Shown one piece after another: positions 23,245 to 30,330 of a stretch of 30,330 nucleotides of DNA. Source of the stretch: JBDTNK01 sp039933775. GTDB lineage: Bacteria; Chloroflexota; Limnocylindria; QHBO01. The notes below the pieces were generated by a model. It did no database searches, had not been told where the DNA came from, and saw only the letters and a program-made list of their open reading frames with translations. Location of the stretch: positions 1 to 30,330 of the forward strand of contig JBDTNK010000024.1 of the NCBI GenBank assembly GCA_039933775.1, in the 5' to 3' direction. The number at the start of each line of letters is the position of its first letter. Positions within the stretch are counted from its first letter, which is position 1. The translations under genes were made by a program, and so were the position numbers.

Positions 23245-23730
23245 ATGCGCGAAGATCATCGAAATGCCCGCCGGGTCGCGGATGCCGCCGCGGCCGCCGG
23301 CTTGGCGATCGCCATCCGCCACGTGCCGGATGGGGCGCGGACGGCCGCCGATGCTGCGGCTGCGATCGGCTGCGACGTGGCCCAGATCGTGAAGTCGCTC
23401 GTCTTCATGGCCGACGACGAGCCGGTCATCGCGCTTCTGTCGGGGACCGATCGCCTGGACACCGACCGCCTCGCCGCCGAGCTCGGCGCGGCATTCGTGC
23501 GACGCGCGAACGGCGTGGAGGCGCGCGACGCGACCGGCTTCCCGATCGGTGGCGTCCCGCCGCTGGGCTACCTTCGCCCGCTCACCGTCCTGCTGGACGA
23601 GGGCCTGCTCGAGCATGACGAGGTGTGGGCGGCGGCCGGCCTGCCGGACGCGGTCTTTCCGGTCGCGCCGGCCGACCTGGGCCGCGCGGCGGGCGCCCGA
23701 ACGGTCCACATCGCCGAGGACCGCGCCTGA
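23245..23730 (+). CDS. YbaK/prolyl-tRNA deacylase-family protein
   Basis: A 161-residue protein of the YbaK/ProX editing-domain superfamily, which hydrolyses mischarged aminoacyl-tRNA (for example Cys- or Ala-tRNA-Pro). Landmarks are TAADAAAAIGCDVAQIVKSLVF (33-54) with the conserved lysine K50, and the GFPIGGVPPLG loop (98-108). Length is normal for a free-standing editing protein. It is transcribed divergently from the thiamine riboswitch operon and convergently towards a lipoprotein gene whose stop is 12 bases from its own. Start is the ATG at 23245, without a Shine-Dalgarno. Specificity among tRNAs cannot be read from sequence. Confidence 0.9.
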   Translation: MREDHRNARRVADAAAAAGLAIAIRHVPDGARTAADAAAAIGCDVAQIVKSLVFMADDEPVIALLSGTDRLDTDRLAAELGAAFVRRANGVEARDATGFPIGGVPPLGYLRPLTVLLDEGLLEHDEVWAAAGLPDAVFPVAPADLGRAAGARTVHIAEDRA

Positions 23731-23742
23731 TTCGAGCCGGCA

Positions 23743-24246
23743 TCAGGGCACGTCGGTGCGCAGGATGAGATCGGTCTGCTCGAGGTCGCCGGTCAGGTAG
23801 ACCTGCAGGATCTGGGATGCCTCGTGAAAGCGGATGATCGCCCCGATGTCGCCTGGGTAGAGGCCCTCGATCGCAAACCCCGCGCGCGGCAGCGCGTCGA
23901 CATAGAAGTTGTAAACGTTGAACCCCATGGTCGGGACGAACCAGTGGCCGATCATCGTCGGATCGTCCGGCGCCAACAACGCCGGCTCGGCCCCCGGCGG
24001 GATGGGGAAGCCTGACGGCATCGGCAGACGCTGGGCGGCGATCGGATCCGACGCGCTGGGTGGGCTCGGGCGGACGAAGGGCGTACCAGGCGGGTCCTGG
24101 AGCAGCGGCGGGGAGATGGCGGGGATCGCAGTCGGGGTCAGGGTCGCGGTTGAAGTCGGGGTCGGGACAACGGCCTCGGGAGCAGCGCAGGCGCCGAGCG
24201 CCAGTAGCGGCACGGCGACGAGCCAGCCCAGGAAGCGGATGCGCAT
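23743..24246 (-). CDS. Lipoprotein of unknown function
   Basis: A 167-residue predicted lipoprotein. A signal peptide (MRIRFLGWLVAVPLLALGAC) ends in a lipobox with lipidated C20. A Pro/Thr/Ser-rich spacer (about 24-75) leads to a C-terminal domain of about 90 residues containing GHWFVPTMGFNVYNFYVDALPRAGF and EGLYPGDIGAIIRFH. This end has the pattern of a small alpha/beta domain also seen in other lipoproteins, but I cannot name the family. AAGGAGG lies 7 bases before the ATG at 24246, the strongest binding site in the window. It is separated from the M23 peptidase gene by a GC-rich hairpin, so it may be expressed separately. Confidence 0.75.
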   Translation of the reverse strand: MRIRFLGWLVAVPLLALGACAAPEAVVPTPTSTATLTPTAIPAISPPLLQDPPGTPFVRPSPPSASDPIAAQRLPMPSGFPIPPGAEPALLAPDDPTMIGHWFVPTMGFNVYNFYVDALPRAGFAIEGLYPGDIGAIIRFHEASQILQVYLTGDLEQTDLILRTDVP

Positions 24247-24267
24247 CGAAACCTCCTTGCATGCGGC

Positions 24268-24295
24268 GGGGGCGCGGCCAACCGACCGCGCCCCC
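24268..24295 (-). terminator. GC-rich hairpin between M23 peptidase and lipoprotein genes
   Basis: A perfect 10-bp stem GGGGGCGCGG/CCGCGCCCCC with an 8-base loop lies 10 bases past the stop of the M23 gene and just before the lipoprotein's binding site. No T-tract follows, so termination may be partial, or the hairpin may protect the upstream message. Confidence 0.55.
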
Positions 24296-24305
24296 GACCC
24301 TTGGT

Positions 24306-25268
24306 TCATGGGGCGAAGTTCGTCACCTTGATGGGCACCACGAATCCGCCGAGCCGCCCCCAGTCAAACCAGGAGACCGAGTTGGCGAGCAGGTTGTACG
24401 CCTCGACATAGTTGCCGGCGAGCGGGCCACCCTTGATCCCGAAGGTAAACCGGCCGACCCCGCCGGGGTTGACGACGAGCTGATCGACCTTCGTCGGCAC
24501 GGTGGATGAATACCAGTCGGCCGCACGGAACGCAGACGAATGCAGCGCCGGGTTCCACGTCGCCAGCATCAGTCCCCCGACGTTAAGGTCGTTCCGCCAC
24601 GGCCGGCCGCCGTTATTGCGGAAGTCGACCCAGTGCGACACCGTCCGTCCGCGCTGGACGGCCACGGTGGTCGGGTTGTTCTCGCCGACGTAGCCGGCCA
24701 GGTACGGGACGCGCGCCGGCCACGTCGTCCATCGTCGGTCCGCGTGCGGATCGGTGAAGCGACCGTTGACGAGGACCTCGTAGTGCAGGTGAGCGCCATA
24801 GCAGTTGCCCGAGCATCCGGAGAGCGCGATCTTCTGCCCGGCCTTGACCTTCTGCTGACGCGCGACGAGCGCGCCGTCCTTCGCCAGGTGGTAGTACAGC
24901 GTCCGCACCCCACCGGCGTGCTCGACCAGGACGAAGTTGCCCCACGCCCCGGGGGTGCTCGGGTTGCTCTCGACGTAGTCGATCACGGTGCCGTCGCGGG
25001 CGGCGACGACGGTGCTGCCCGTGCCCATCGGATAGTCCTGACCGGTGTGGTTGTCGTACGAGCGACCCGAATGCGTCGCGCAGTCCCACCAGGTCTGGCC
25101 GGTCCAGTCGAGCTGGACGCAGGCCCGCGTATCGCGGTCGACACCGTAGCTCATGGCTACGTCGGGGTTCGTGAACGGCAGGGTGTAGTCGTCCGCCGCG
25201 GCAGCCACGCCGACGACGAGCAATGAAAGGCCGATAGCCGCCACTGCGGCCCGAATGACACGCATCAT
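24306..25268 (-). CDS. Secreted M23-family (LytM) metallopeptidase with C-terminal beta-sandwich domain
   Basis: A 320-residue secreted protein. The signal peptide spans about 1-25 (LSLLVVGVAAAA). The M23 domain (about 70-175) carries the zinc ligands H74 and D78 (HTGQD), H127 (YYHL) and the HLH motif H160-L-H162. All expected residues are present, so it should cleave peptidoglycan cross-links. The last 130 residues form a beta-rich domain with HWVDFRNNGGRPW, LATWNP and PGGVGRFTF, similar to the NBR1-type Ig-like domains attached to secreted hydrolases of Chloroflexota. Two cysteine pairs (C50/C63, C152/C156) may form disulfides. The ATG at 25268 overlaps the stop of the upstream beta-propeller gene and has GAGGAG 8 bases before it. 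Confidence 0.88.
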   Translation of the reverse strand: MMRVIRAAVAAIGLSLLVVGVAAAADDYTLPFTNPDVAMSYGVDRDTRACVQLDWTGQTWWDCATHSGRSYDNHTGQDYPMGTGSTVVAARDGTVIDYVESNPSTPGAWGNFVLVEHAGGVRTLYYHLAKDGALVARQQKVKAGQKIALSGCSGNCYGAHLHYEVLVNGRFTDPHADRRWTTWPARVPYLAGYVGENNPTTVAVQRGRTVSHWVDFRNNGGRPWRNDLNVGGLMLATWNPALHSSAFRAADWYSSTVPTKVDQLVVNPGGVGRFTFGIKGGPLAGNYVEAYNLLANSVSWFDWGRLGGFVVPIKVTNFAP

Positions 25269-26323
25269 GATCCGCACTCCTCGGAGCATTCGCTCCACGC
25301 CACCGTTGTCTCGTCGATCCGATCAAGCACCGAGCCGTCGCGCGCCAGCACGACCGTGCCGACCCCATGACGCACCGCCAATAGCGCGCCGTCTGGCGAG
25401 AAACGCGGATCGCTCCCGGCACTGATGCGCGTCGCGCGGCCGCTGCCCGGCACGGTGAGGTAGATGCCGTCGCCGACGACCTCGTAGGCGATCGCGCTGC
25501 CATCGCGCGCGATATCGACGTCCGTCGCCAAGGGCCCCAGGTCCGCGATCAGCTGCGACCCGGTGGGCGCAACCCGTCGCACGACAGTCGATCCGGTGAC
25601 CGAATCGTGCGCGGCATAGGCGATGCGATCGCCCATCTGCATCGCTCCGTAGACGAGCTCTTCGCCGCTCAGCGCCACCATGACGCCATTCGCTGGATCG
25701 AGGCGGATCAGCCGGGATTGCCACGGCGCCTCGACCGAGCTGACACCGAGCAGCAGCAGCATGCCGTCCGCCTCAAAGGTGATGGGTCCCAGGAACGGGC
25801 CGGCGGCGATCTCGGTCATCTCCGCGCTGGCCGCGTCGACGCGCAGCAGCCGGCCGATGCCGTCGATCACCGCCACCCACGACGCGTCGGGCGACAGCTC
25901 GCCGTCAGTCACGCCGGGAACGGTGACGAGTAGTTGCGAGCCGTCGTCGTGTTGGATGGTCAAGGTGCCGGACTGATCGGCCACGAGATCGGTGGTGAGG
26001 AGGGTCCCCACGTCCGGTGCCACGTCGAGCAGCCGGGCAGCGTCGAGCACCTCTCCTCGCGCCGCGATCGCCGCCTCGGGCAGAGAGGCAACGAGGAGCG
26101 TGGAGGCGCCCTCGGTCCGCTCGGCGAGAACAATCGACTGGCCGCTGTCGACGGCCTCATCCCCCGAGAGCATCGAGGTCGGAGGTGGGCGTTCGGCGCG
26201 AGCTGGAACGCCAATCAGCTGGGAAGCGAGGAGCAGTGCCAGAAATCCCACGGCGAGCAGCCGGAGCCGGCGCAGGACGGGCCACGACGCGGCGCGCGGC
26301 GGCGCCTCGATATGCAGAGACAT
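25265..26323 (-). CDS. Secreted TolB/WD40-like beta-propeller protein
   Basis: A 352-residue protein with an N-terminal hydrophobic segment (about 21-40, ending near ARA) that could be a signal peptide or anchor. The remainder is made of repeating 40-50 residue units with patterns such as ELSPDASWVAVID, DIARDGSAIAYEVVGDG and RFSPDGALLAVRHG, typical of TolB-like propellers. The end is Cys-rich (SECSEECGS). It lies outside the cytosol and probably binds a partner; no enzymatic residues are evident. Its stop overlaps the M23 peptidase start (ATGA), suggesting that it regulates or positions the peptidase. A weak GAGG lies 10 bases before the ATG. Confidence 0.75.
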   Translation of the reverse strand: MSLHIEAPPRAASWPVLRRLRLLAVGFLALLLASQLIGVPARAERPPPTSMLSGDEAVDSGQSIVLAERTEGASTLLVASLPEAAIAARGEVLDAARLLDVAPDVGTLLTTDLVADQSGTLTIQHDDGSQLLVTVPGVTDGELSPDASWVAVIDGIGRLLRVDAASAEMTEIAAGPFLGPITFEADGMLLLLGVSSVEAPWQSRLIRLDPANGVMVALSGEELVYGAMQMGDRIAYAAHDSVTGSTVVRRVAPTGSQLIADLGPLATDVDIARDGSAIAYEVVGDGIYLTVPGSGRATRISAGSDPRFSPDGALLAVRHGVGTVVLARDGSVLDRIDETTVAWSECSEECGS

Positions 26324-26485
26324 CGCGAATGAACCTCAAATGGCAGCGGGTGAACGATGTGCGATGCTTCCCTGCGAGCGGCGGCGGTCCTCCCTTCATC
26401 GGTCCATGGCGACCGCCTGATGCGGTCGAGGCACGACCTTAGCGGAGGCCGCTTACCGGCCACTTATCGCGGATAATCGGTGGCC
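26324..26485. promoter_or_regulatory. Divergent intergenic region with inverted repeats
   Basis: These 162 bases lie between the divergent propeller and GIDE-domain genes and should contain both promoters. A perfect 7-bp inverted repeat CGACCGC-CTGAT-GCGGTCG is at 26410-26428, and a 5-bp one (AGCGG-AGG-CCGCT) at 26441-26453. Either could be an operator. No other structure was noted. Confidence 0.4.
26472..26477 (+). promoter_or_regulatory. Candidate -10 element of the GIDE-domain gene
   Basis: GATAAT ends 8 bases before the ATG at 26486, where no Shine-Dalgarno is present. This implies a leaderless or nearly leaderless message. No clear -35 is at the expected position. Confidence 0.4.
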
Positions 26486-27226
26486 ATGTCCTTCCTCGTC
26501 CTGTTCCTCGGCGCCTTCGGGCTGCTCGTCCTGGCCACCGGCCTGACGGCGATTCGCGCCAGCGGCGCCAGTCCGGGCATGGCGCAGCGCTACGCCGGCG
26601 CACGCGAGCATCGGGCCGGCGATCTGCTGGACCTGGTCGAGCTGCCGCAACGCCCGGTCCGCGTCACCGGCCGGGTGCGCTGCGCGGATCCGATCGGCAT
26701 GCCCGACGGCGAGGCACTCGTCGCCTACCACCGCGACGTCGAGCTGCAGCTGCCGCGCGGCGGCTGGCGCAGCATCGACCGCTTGCGCGAGACGCGGTCA
26801 TTCGACCTGTGGGATCACGACGGCTCGGTGAGCGTCGACCCGGCGCTGGCGGCGGAGCCGATCGTCACGATCCCGCACGTCTGGCACGGCTCGGCGAGCG
26901 AGCTCGACGACCATTTCACCGCCGCCGTCGAGCGGCTCACCCGGGGGGCGAGCACGGTCACTCCGGCGCGATCGGTGACACGCATGGTGAACACGGTGGA
27001 CCGCCTCGGAGTACTGGCCTTCGTGCGTCGCGGCGACCGCGACGAGTTGCGCCTCGACCCGCCGCCCGGCGGTTTCATCATCAGCACGCTCGAGCTCGAT
27101 GCCGCGATGCGCCTCCTGGGCGGCCCACGCCGCAGCCTGGTGGTGGCGGGCTATGCCGCGGTGGCGGGCGGCGGACTCGCCGTCGTCATGGCTGCGGCCC
27201 TGGGACTCCTGCAGGTCATCGCCTGA
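26486..27226 (+). CDS. GIDE-domain (MULAN-like) membrane protein
   Basis: A 246-residue protein with helices at about 2-22 and 219-244 and a soluble middle. The centre resembles the GIDE domain known from the mitochondrial E3 ligase MUL1 and its prokaryotic relatives: VRVTGRVRCADPIGMPDGEALVAYHRDVEL, then GGWRSIDRLRETRSFDLWDHDGSVSVDP. As in other bacterial members there is no RING domain, so no ligase activity is expected. The function in bacteria is not known. The ATG at 26486 is preferred; a GTG two codons earlier is possible. It is the only gene of its unit and ends 127 bases before the large sensor gene. Confidence 0.65.
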   Translation: MSFLVLFLGAFGLLVLATGLTAIRASGASPGMAQRYAGAREHRAGDLLDLVELPQRPVRVTGRVRCADPIGMPDGEALVAYHRDVELQLPRGGWRSIDRLRETRSFDLWDHDGSVSVDPALAAEPIVTIPHVWHGSASELDDHFTAAVERLTRGASTVTPARSVTRMVNTVDRLGVLAFVRRGDRDELRLDPPPGGFIISTLELDAAMRLLGGPRRSLVVAGYAAVAGGGLAVVMAAALGLLQVIA

Positions 27227-27353
27227 CGCCCCACCGTACGGGTCGGATCGGTACCAACGGGGGATCGGTCCCGCGGATTCCCACTTCTACCATCTGATAC
27301 ACCCCGCTTCACAGTTGTTCCACCGTGGCAGGGGTGCACGATGGAGACGGCCG
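27227..27353. other. Intergenic stretch upstream of the large sensor gene
   Basis: These 127 bases contain near-palindromic GGGATCGGTCCC (27261-27272) but no strong promoter or terminator that I can support. GGAG at 27343-27346 is the ribosome binding site of the next gene. An ATG at 27341 is out of frame with it. Confidence 0.3.
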
Positions 27354-30330
27354 GTGCCGAAGACAAATCGAATCACGAGCCAGCACGGTGCGCTGGTGAG
27401 CGTTGCGCAGGCAGCCAGTCTGCTCGGTGTCCATCCGAACACGGTTCGTACGTGGACCGATGCGGGGCGCCTGCCCGCGTACCGCATCAACGCCCGCGGT
27501 GATCGCCGCTTCCGACGCTCGGATGTCGAGCGCCTGCTGCTCAATGGCGACGCACCGCGATCGACCGATGTCGTGGCCGAGCCGTCGGCGCGGCGCGATG
27601 CCGCCATGGCTGCGCTCGATCGGCTCGCGCACGCCGGTGCCTCCGCCTCGAGTCCCGCGGCGGTCAGCCGCCTCGCGGTCGACACGCTGCGATCGCAGCT
27701 CGACCTGCCGAAGGTCGCGGTCTATCTCGCCCGGGGCGACGAGTTCGTCCTCGAATCTCATGGCGGCCATGAGTCGGCGCCGCCCGAGGTGCTGCCGACC
27801 CGGCCCGAGGAGCCGTCAAGCGCGGTGCCGGCCGGCACGATGCGGCTGCCACTGGTCGCCGGCAGTCTCAACGTCGGGCTGATCGTGCTCGATGACATGC
27901 CGCCGAATCGCGACCAGGCCGTCCTCGTCACCGTCGCCAACGCCATCGCCATGACCCTGGGCTCGGCGCAGCTGCTCAGCCGGCTGCGCCGGGAGCTGCG
28001 ACGGGCACGCGCGCTGCGCGGTGTCATCACCGAGCTCTCCGGGCAGCTGGACCTGAGCGAGGTCCTGCAGGAGGTCGTCCAGCGCACCCGCGGCCTGTTC
28101 GATGCTGACCGCGGCGGGCTGTGGCTGATCGGGGACACGCGGCATCCATTCACGCTGGCCGCACAGCACGGGCTCTCCGACACCTTCCTGGCCAAGGCGT
28201 CGCGCCTGACGATCGACAGCGAGACGTTGGGCGTCGAGGCCATCCGTCAGCAGAAGCCCATCGCCCGCACCCACATCATCGGCGGCAAGGGGGTCGGCAC
28301 CATGGGCGAGGCGTACGCCGAGGAGGGAATCCGCACGGCCTGCCTGGTGCCGCTCGTCGCGGATGGGCGAGCGGTGGGCCTGCTTGGCCTGTATCACGAC
28401 ACAGACCGCGCCTGGCCTGATGATGAGATGGCGCTCGTGCGCGCCTTCGCCAACCAGGCCGCGATCGCCATCAGCAACGCGCGGCTGTATCGGTCGGTCG
28501 CGGAGCAGGCGGCGCGCATGCAGTCGATCCAGGACCTCTCGGCGCGCCTCAACCGGCTCAACGAGGTGCGCGCCATCGGGCAGGCGATCGTCGACGAGGC
28601 ATCGACGCTGGCCGAGTATCACGACATCCGCGTCTACAGCGTCGACTGGACGCGGCGCACCTGCGATGCCATCGCCTTCACCAAGGCGATGCTCGGAGAC
28701 GGCGGCGACTACGAGGAACGGCTGCGCGTCGCGGTCGGCGAGGGCTTCACCGGCTGGGTGGCCGAGCACGGTGAGTCGCTGCTCATCGACAACGCGCTCG
28801 ACGATCCGCGCGGCAAGACGATCGACGATACCGACGACATCGAGGAGTCGATGCTCATCGTGCCGATGCTCTTCGAGGAGACCGTGCTCGGCATCATCGT
28901 CCTGTCGCAGCTCGGCTTCGGCCGATTCACGCCCGACGACCTCCAGACCATGACCATCTTCGCCGGCTACGCGGCGCAGGCGCTCGCCAATGCGACGGCC
29001 TACGAGCGCCTCGCCGAGCAGTCGGAGCAGCTCGCCCGGCAGCTCGAGTCGCAGCGGCGCCTGCTGGAGATCAACGAGCGCCTCCTCTCGGCGCTGGACC
29101 CGTCAGAGGTCTTCCAGACCATCGCCGACAGCCTCGGCGCCGTCGTGCGCTACGACAACCTGTCGATCTATCGCACCGACCGCGAGGCACGCGTCCTGCG
29201 CCCGGTGCTCACCCGTGAGCGCTTCGCCGAGGAGGTGTCGCGCTACCTCATCCCATTCGGCAGCGGCCTGATGGGCTGGGTCGTGGAGCACGGTGAGTCG
29301 GTGCTCGCCAACGACGCGCTGAGCGATCCGCGCGTGGTGCAGATCCCCGGCACCCCCGCGGAGCCCGAGGCGCTCATCGTGGTGCCGCTGATCTTCGACG
29401 GCGAGGTCATCGGTGCCATGAACGTGAGCCGCATCGGGGAGGACGAGATCGAATTCTCGGCCGCCGACTTCGAGCTCGTCAAGCTCTTCGCCGGTCAGGC
29501 CTCGATCGCGCTGCGCAACGCGGATGAGCATCACGCCGTCGCGCAGCGGGCCGACACCGACGCACTGACCGGCATGGGCAACCACGGCGCCTTCCAGCGC
29601 ATCCTGGCATCGGCGATCGACACGGCGCACGCCGCCGACAGCACGGTCGGGCTGCTGATGATGGACCTTGACCGGTTCAAGGGCTACAACGACGCGCTGG
29701 GCCATCCCGCCGGCGACCGGCTGCTGCATGCCATTGCGACCGCCATCTACGGCGCCGCCCGTTCCGAGGACCGGGTCTTCCGCTACGGCGGCGACGAGTT
29801 CGCCCTGATCCTGGCGGGGATCGAGCCCGGCGATATCGGCCGGGTCGCCGAGCGGGTGCGCCGCGCCGTGGCGCGCGTCAGCGAGGGCGGCGACCCCACC
29901 GTCACGATCACCGTCGGCGTGGCGATGTACCCGCGCGATGCCGCCGACAAGAACGACCTGATCGCCGCTGCCGATACGGCGCTCTACTTCGGCAAGCAGG
30001 CGGGCGAGGACCAGGTGGTGCACGTGGACGAACTGCCGGCGGAGGTCCGCACGCTTCGCGGCCGCTTGGATGAGCTGGCTCGCGTTGCGTTGCGCCACCC
30101 CGCCGAGGCGGGCCACGTCGAGGAGCTCGTCGAGCAGGCGGTCCGCGGCGGCGAGGCCGGCGATGGTGAGGGCTCATCGCGCGGCATGCTGCTCGCGCTG
30201 GCGCGCATGCTCGAGTCGCGCGACGCGCGCACCCGGGGTCACGGTGATCGCGTCGGGAGGCTGGCGCACCAGATCGCGCTCGAGCTCAACTGCGACGCGG
30301 CGACCGCCTCGGCGATCGAGCTCGGAGCCC
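27354..30330 (+). CDS. Helix-turn-helix/multi-GAF/GGDEF/HD-GYP signalling protein, C-terminus beyond the window
   Basis: An uninterrupted frame of 992 codons, still open at the window end. Domains in order: a MerR/excisionase-type helix-turn-helix (about 14-62; SVAQAASLLGVHPNTVRTW then RRFRRSDVERLL); a weak GAF-like region (about 80-206); three clearer GAF domains (about 232-376, 390-550 and 569-723), the last two sharing GxGxxGWVVEHGES-type motifs; a GGDEF domain (about 730-886) with MMDLDRFKGYNDALGHPAGD, the intact GGDEF motif at 812-816 and an RSED inhibitory site (803-806); and the start of an HD-GYP domain (LESRDARTRGHGDRVGRLA). It should make c-di-GMP and perhaps degrade it. The GTG at 27354 has GGAG 7 bases upstream. 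DNA-binding plus c-di-GMP turnover in one chain is unusual. Confidence 0.88.
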   Translation, partial: MPKTNRITSQHGALVSVAQAASLLGVHPNTVRTWTDAGRLPAYRINARGDRRFRRSDVERLLLNGDAPRSTDVVAEPSARRDAAMAALDRLAHAGASASSPAAVSRLAVDTLRSQLDLPKVAVYLARGDEFVLESHGGHESAPPEVLPTRPEEPSSAVPAGTMRLPLVAGSLNVGLIVLDDMPPNRDQAVLVTVANAIAMTLGSAQLLSRLRRELRRARALRGVITELSGQLDLSEVLQEVVQRTRGLFDADRGGLWLIGDTRHPFTLAAQHGLSDTFLAKASRLTIDSETLGVEAIRQQKPIARTHIIGGKGVGTMGEAYAEEGIRTACLVPLVADGRAVGLLGLYHDTDRAWPDDEMALVRAFANQAAIAISNARLYRSVAEQAARMQSIQDLSARLNRLNEVRAIGQAIVDEASTLAEYHDIRVYSVDWTRRTCDAIAFTKAMLGDGGDYEERLRVAVGEGFTGWVAEHGESLLIDNALDDPRGKTIDDTDDIEESMLIVPMLFEETVLGIIVLSQLGFGRFTPDDLQTMTIFAGYAAQALANATAYERLAEQSEQLARQLESQRRLLEINERLLSALDPSEVFQTIADSLGAVVRYDNLSIYRTDREARVLRPVLTRERFAEEVSRYLIPFGSGLMGWVVEHGESVLANDALSDPRVVQIPGTPAEPEALIVVPLIFDGEVIGAMNVSRIGEDEIEFSAADFELVKLFAGQASIALRNADEHHAVAQRADTDALTGMGNHGAFQRILASAIDTAHAADSTVGLLMMDLDRFKGYNDALGHPAGDRLLHAIATAIYGAARSEDRVFRYGGDEFALILAGIEPGDIGRVAERVRRAVARVSEGGDPTVTITVGVAMYPRDAADKNDLIAAADTALYFGKQAGEDQVVHVDELPAEVRTLRGRLDELARVALRHPAEAGHVEELVEQAVRGGEAGDGEGSSRGMLLALARMLESRDARTRGHGDRVGRLAHQIALELNCDAATASAIELGA

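Noticed and set aside
23726..23747. Inverted repeat CCTGAT/ATCAGG between the convergent deacylase and lipoprotein genes as a terminator
   Set aside because: Only 6 bp with a 10-base loop and no T-tract; too weak to call.
27341..27343. ATG as start of the sensor gene
   Set aside because: It is out of frame with the helix-turn-helix and GAF coding sequence; the GTG at 27354 is in frame and has GGAG 7 bases upstream.
27354..30330. Suspected frameshifts in the large sensor gene because many shorter frames overlap it on both strands
   Set aside because: Reading codon by codon from the GTG at 27354 gives no stop to the window end, and the domain order is continuous in that one frame.
1..30330. 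CRISPR arrays, insertion sequences, tRNA or rRNA genes
   Set aside because: I found no regularly spaced repeats, transposase-like frames, or tRNA/rRNA-like segments on either strand.

Overview
This is a strongly G+C-rich bacterial window, packed with genes and mostly coded on the minus strand. It has at least 29 protein genes, no rRNA, tRNA, insertion sequence or CRISPR array, and no gap longer than about 165 bases. Genes are tightly packed: many stop and start codons overlap as ATGA or GTGA, so translational coupling is the rule. The gene set (split b6-type cytochrome b with a Rieske protein, a YkoE-type thiamine transporter under a TPP riboswitch, many lipoproteins and GAF/GGDEF proteins, lmo0937-like mini-proteins) fits an aerobic or facultative Chloroflexota-like organism. 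That assignment is inferred from gene content, not proven.

Layout, left to right. The tail of an A-type iron-sulfur carrier (plus strand) meets a class II aldolase-family gene (minus) across a hairpin. From 7435 down to 1719 is a seven-gene electron-transfer operon: an FAD/Fe-S NAD(P)H-type oxidoreductase, cytochrome b6-like subunit, subunit IV-like protein, Rieske protein, diheme cytochrome c and two unknown membrane proteins. From 14618 down to 7547 lie a YhaO/YhaN (SbcD/SbcC-like) pair, a PIG-L deacetylase and a lipoprotein transpeptidase. From 19518 down to 14750 is a second run: GcvT-like protein, PYROXD2-like flavoprotein, an alpha/beta hydrolase lacking its nucleophile, a PrxQ-type peroxiredoxin and three tiny membrane proteins, closed by a rho-independent terminator. 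From 23197 down to 19569 is a complete thiamine module: TPP riboswitch, thiamine pyrophosphokinase and YkoE-EcfA-EcfT.

The right end holds a plus-strand YbaK-type deacylase, a minus-strand envelope group (lipoprotein, M23 peptidase, beta-propeller protein), then two plus-strand genes: a GIDE-domain membrane protein and a very large open reading frame that runs off the window, combining a DNA-binding helix-turn-helix, several GAF domains, GGDEF and the start of an HD-GYP domain.

The best candidates for undescribed biology are (i) the NAD(P)H-type flavo/Fe-S protein coupled to a Rieske/cytochrome b complex that has a b6-type extra cysteine and an APWY Qo motif; (ii) the flavoprotein-GcvT pair, which looks like a two-protein version of folate-linked oxidative demethylases; and (iii) the DNA-binding c-di-GMP sensor protein.
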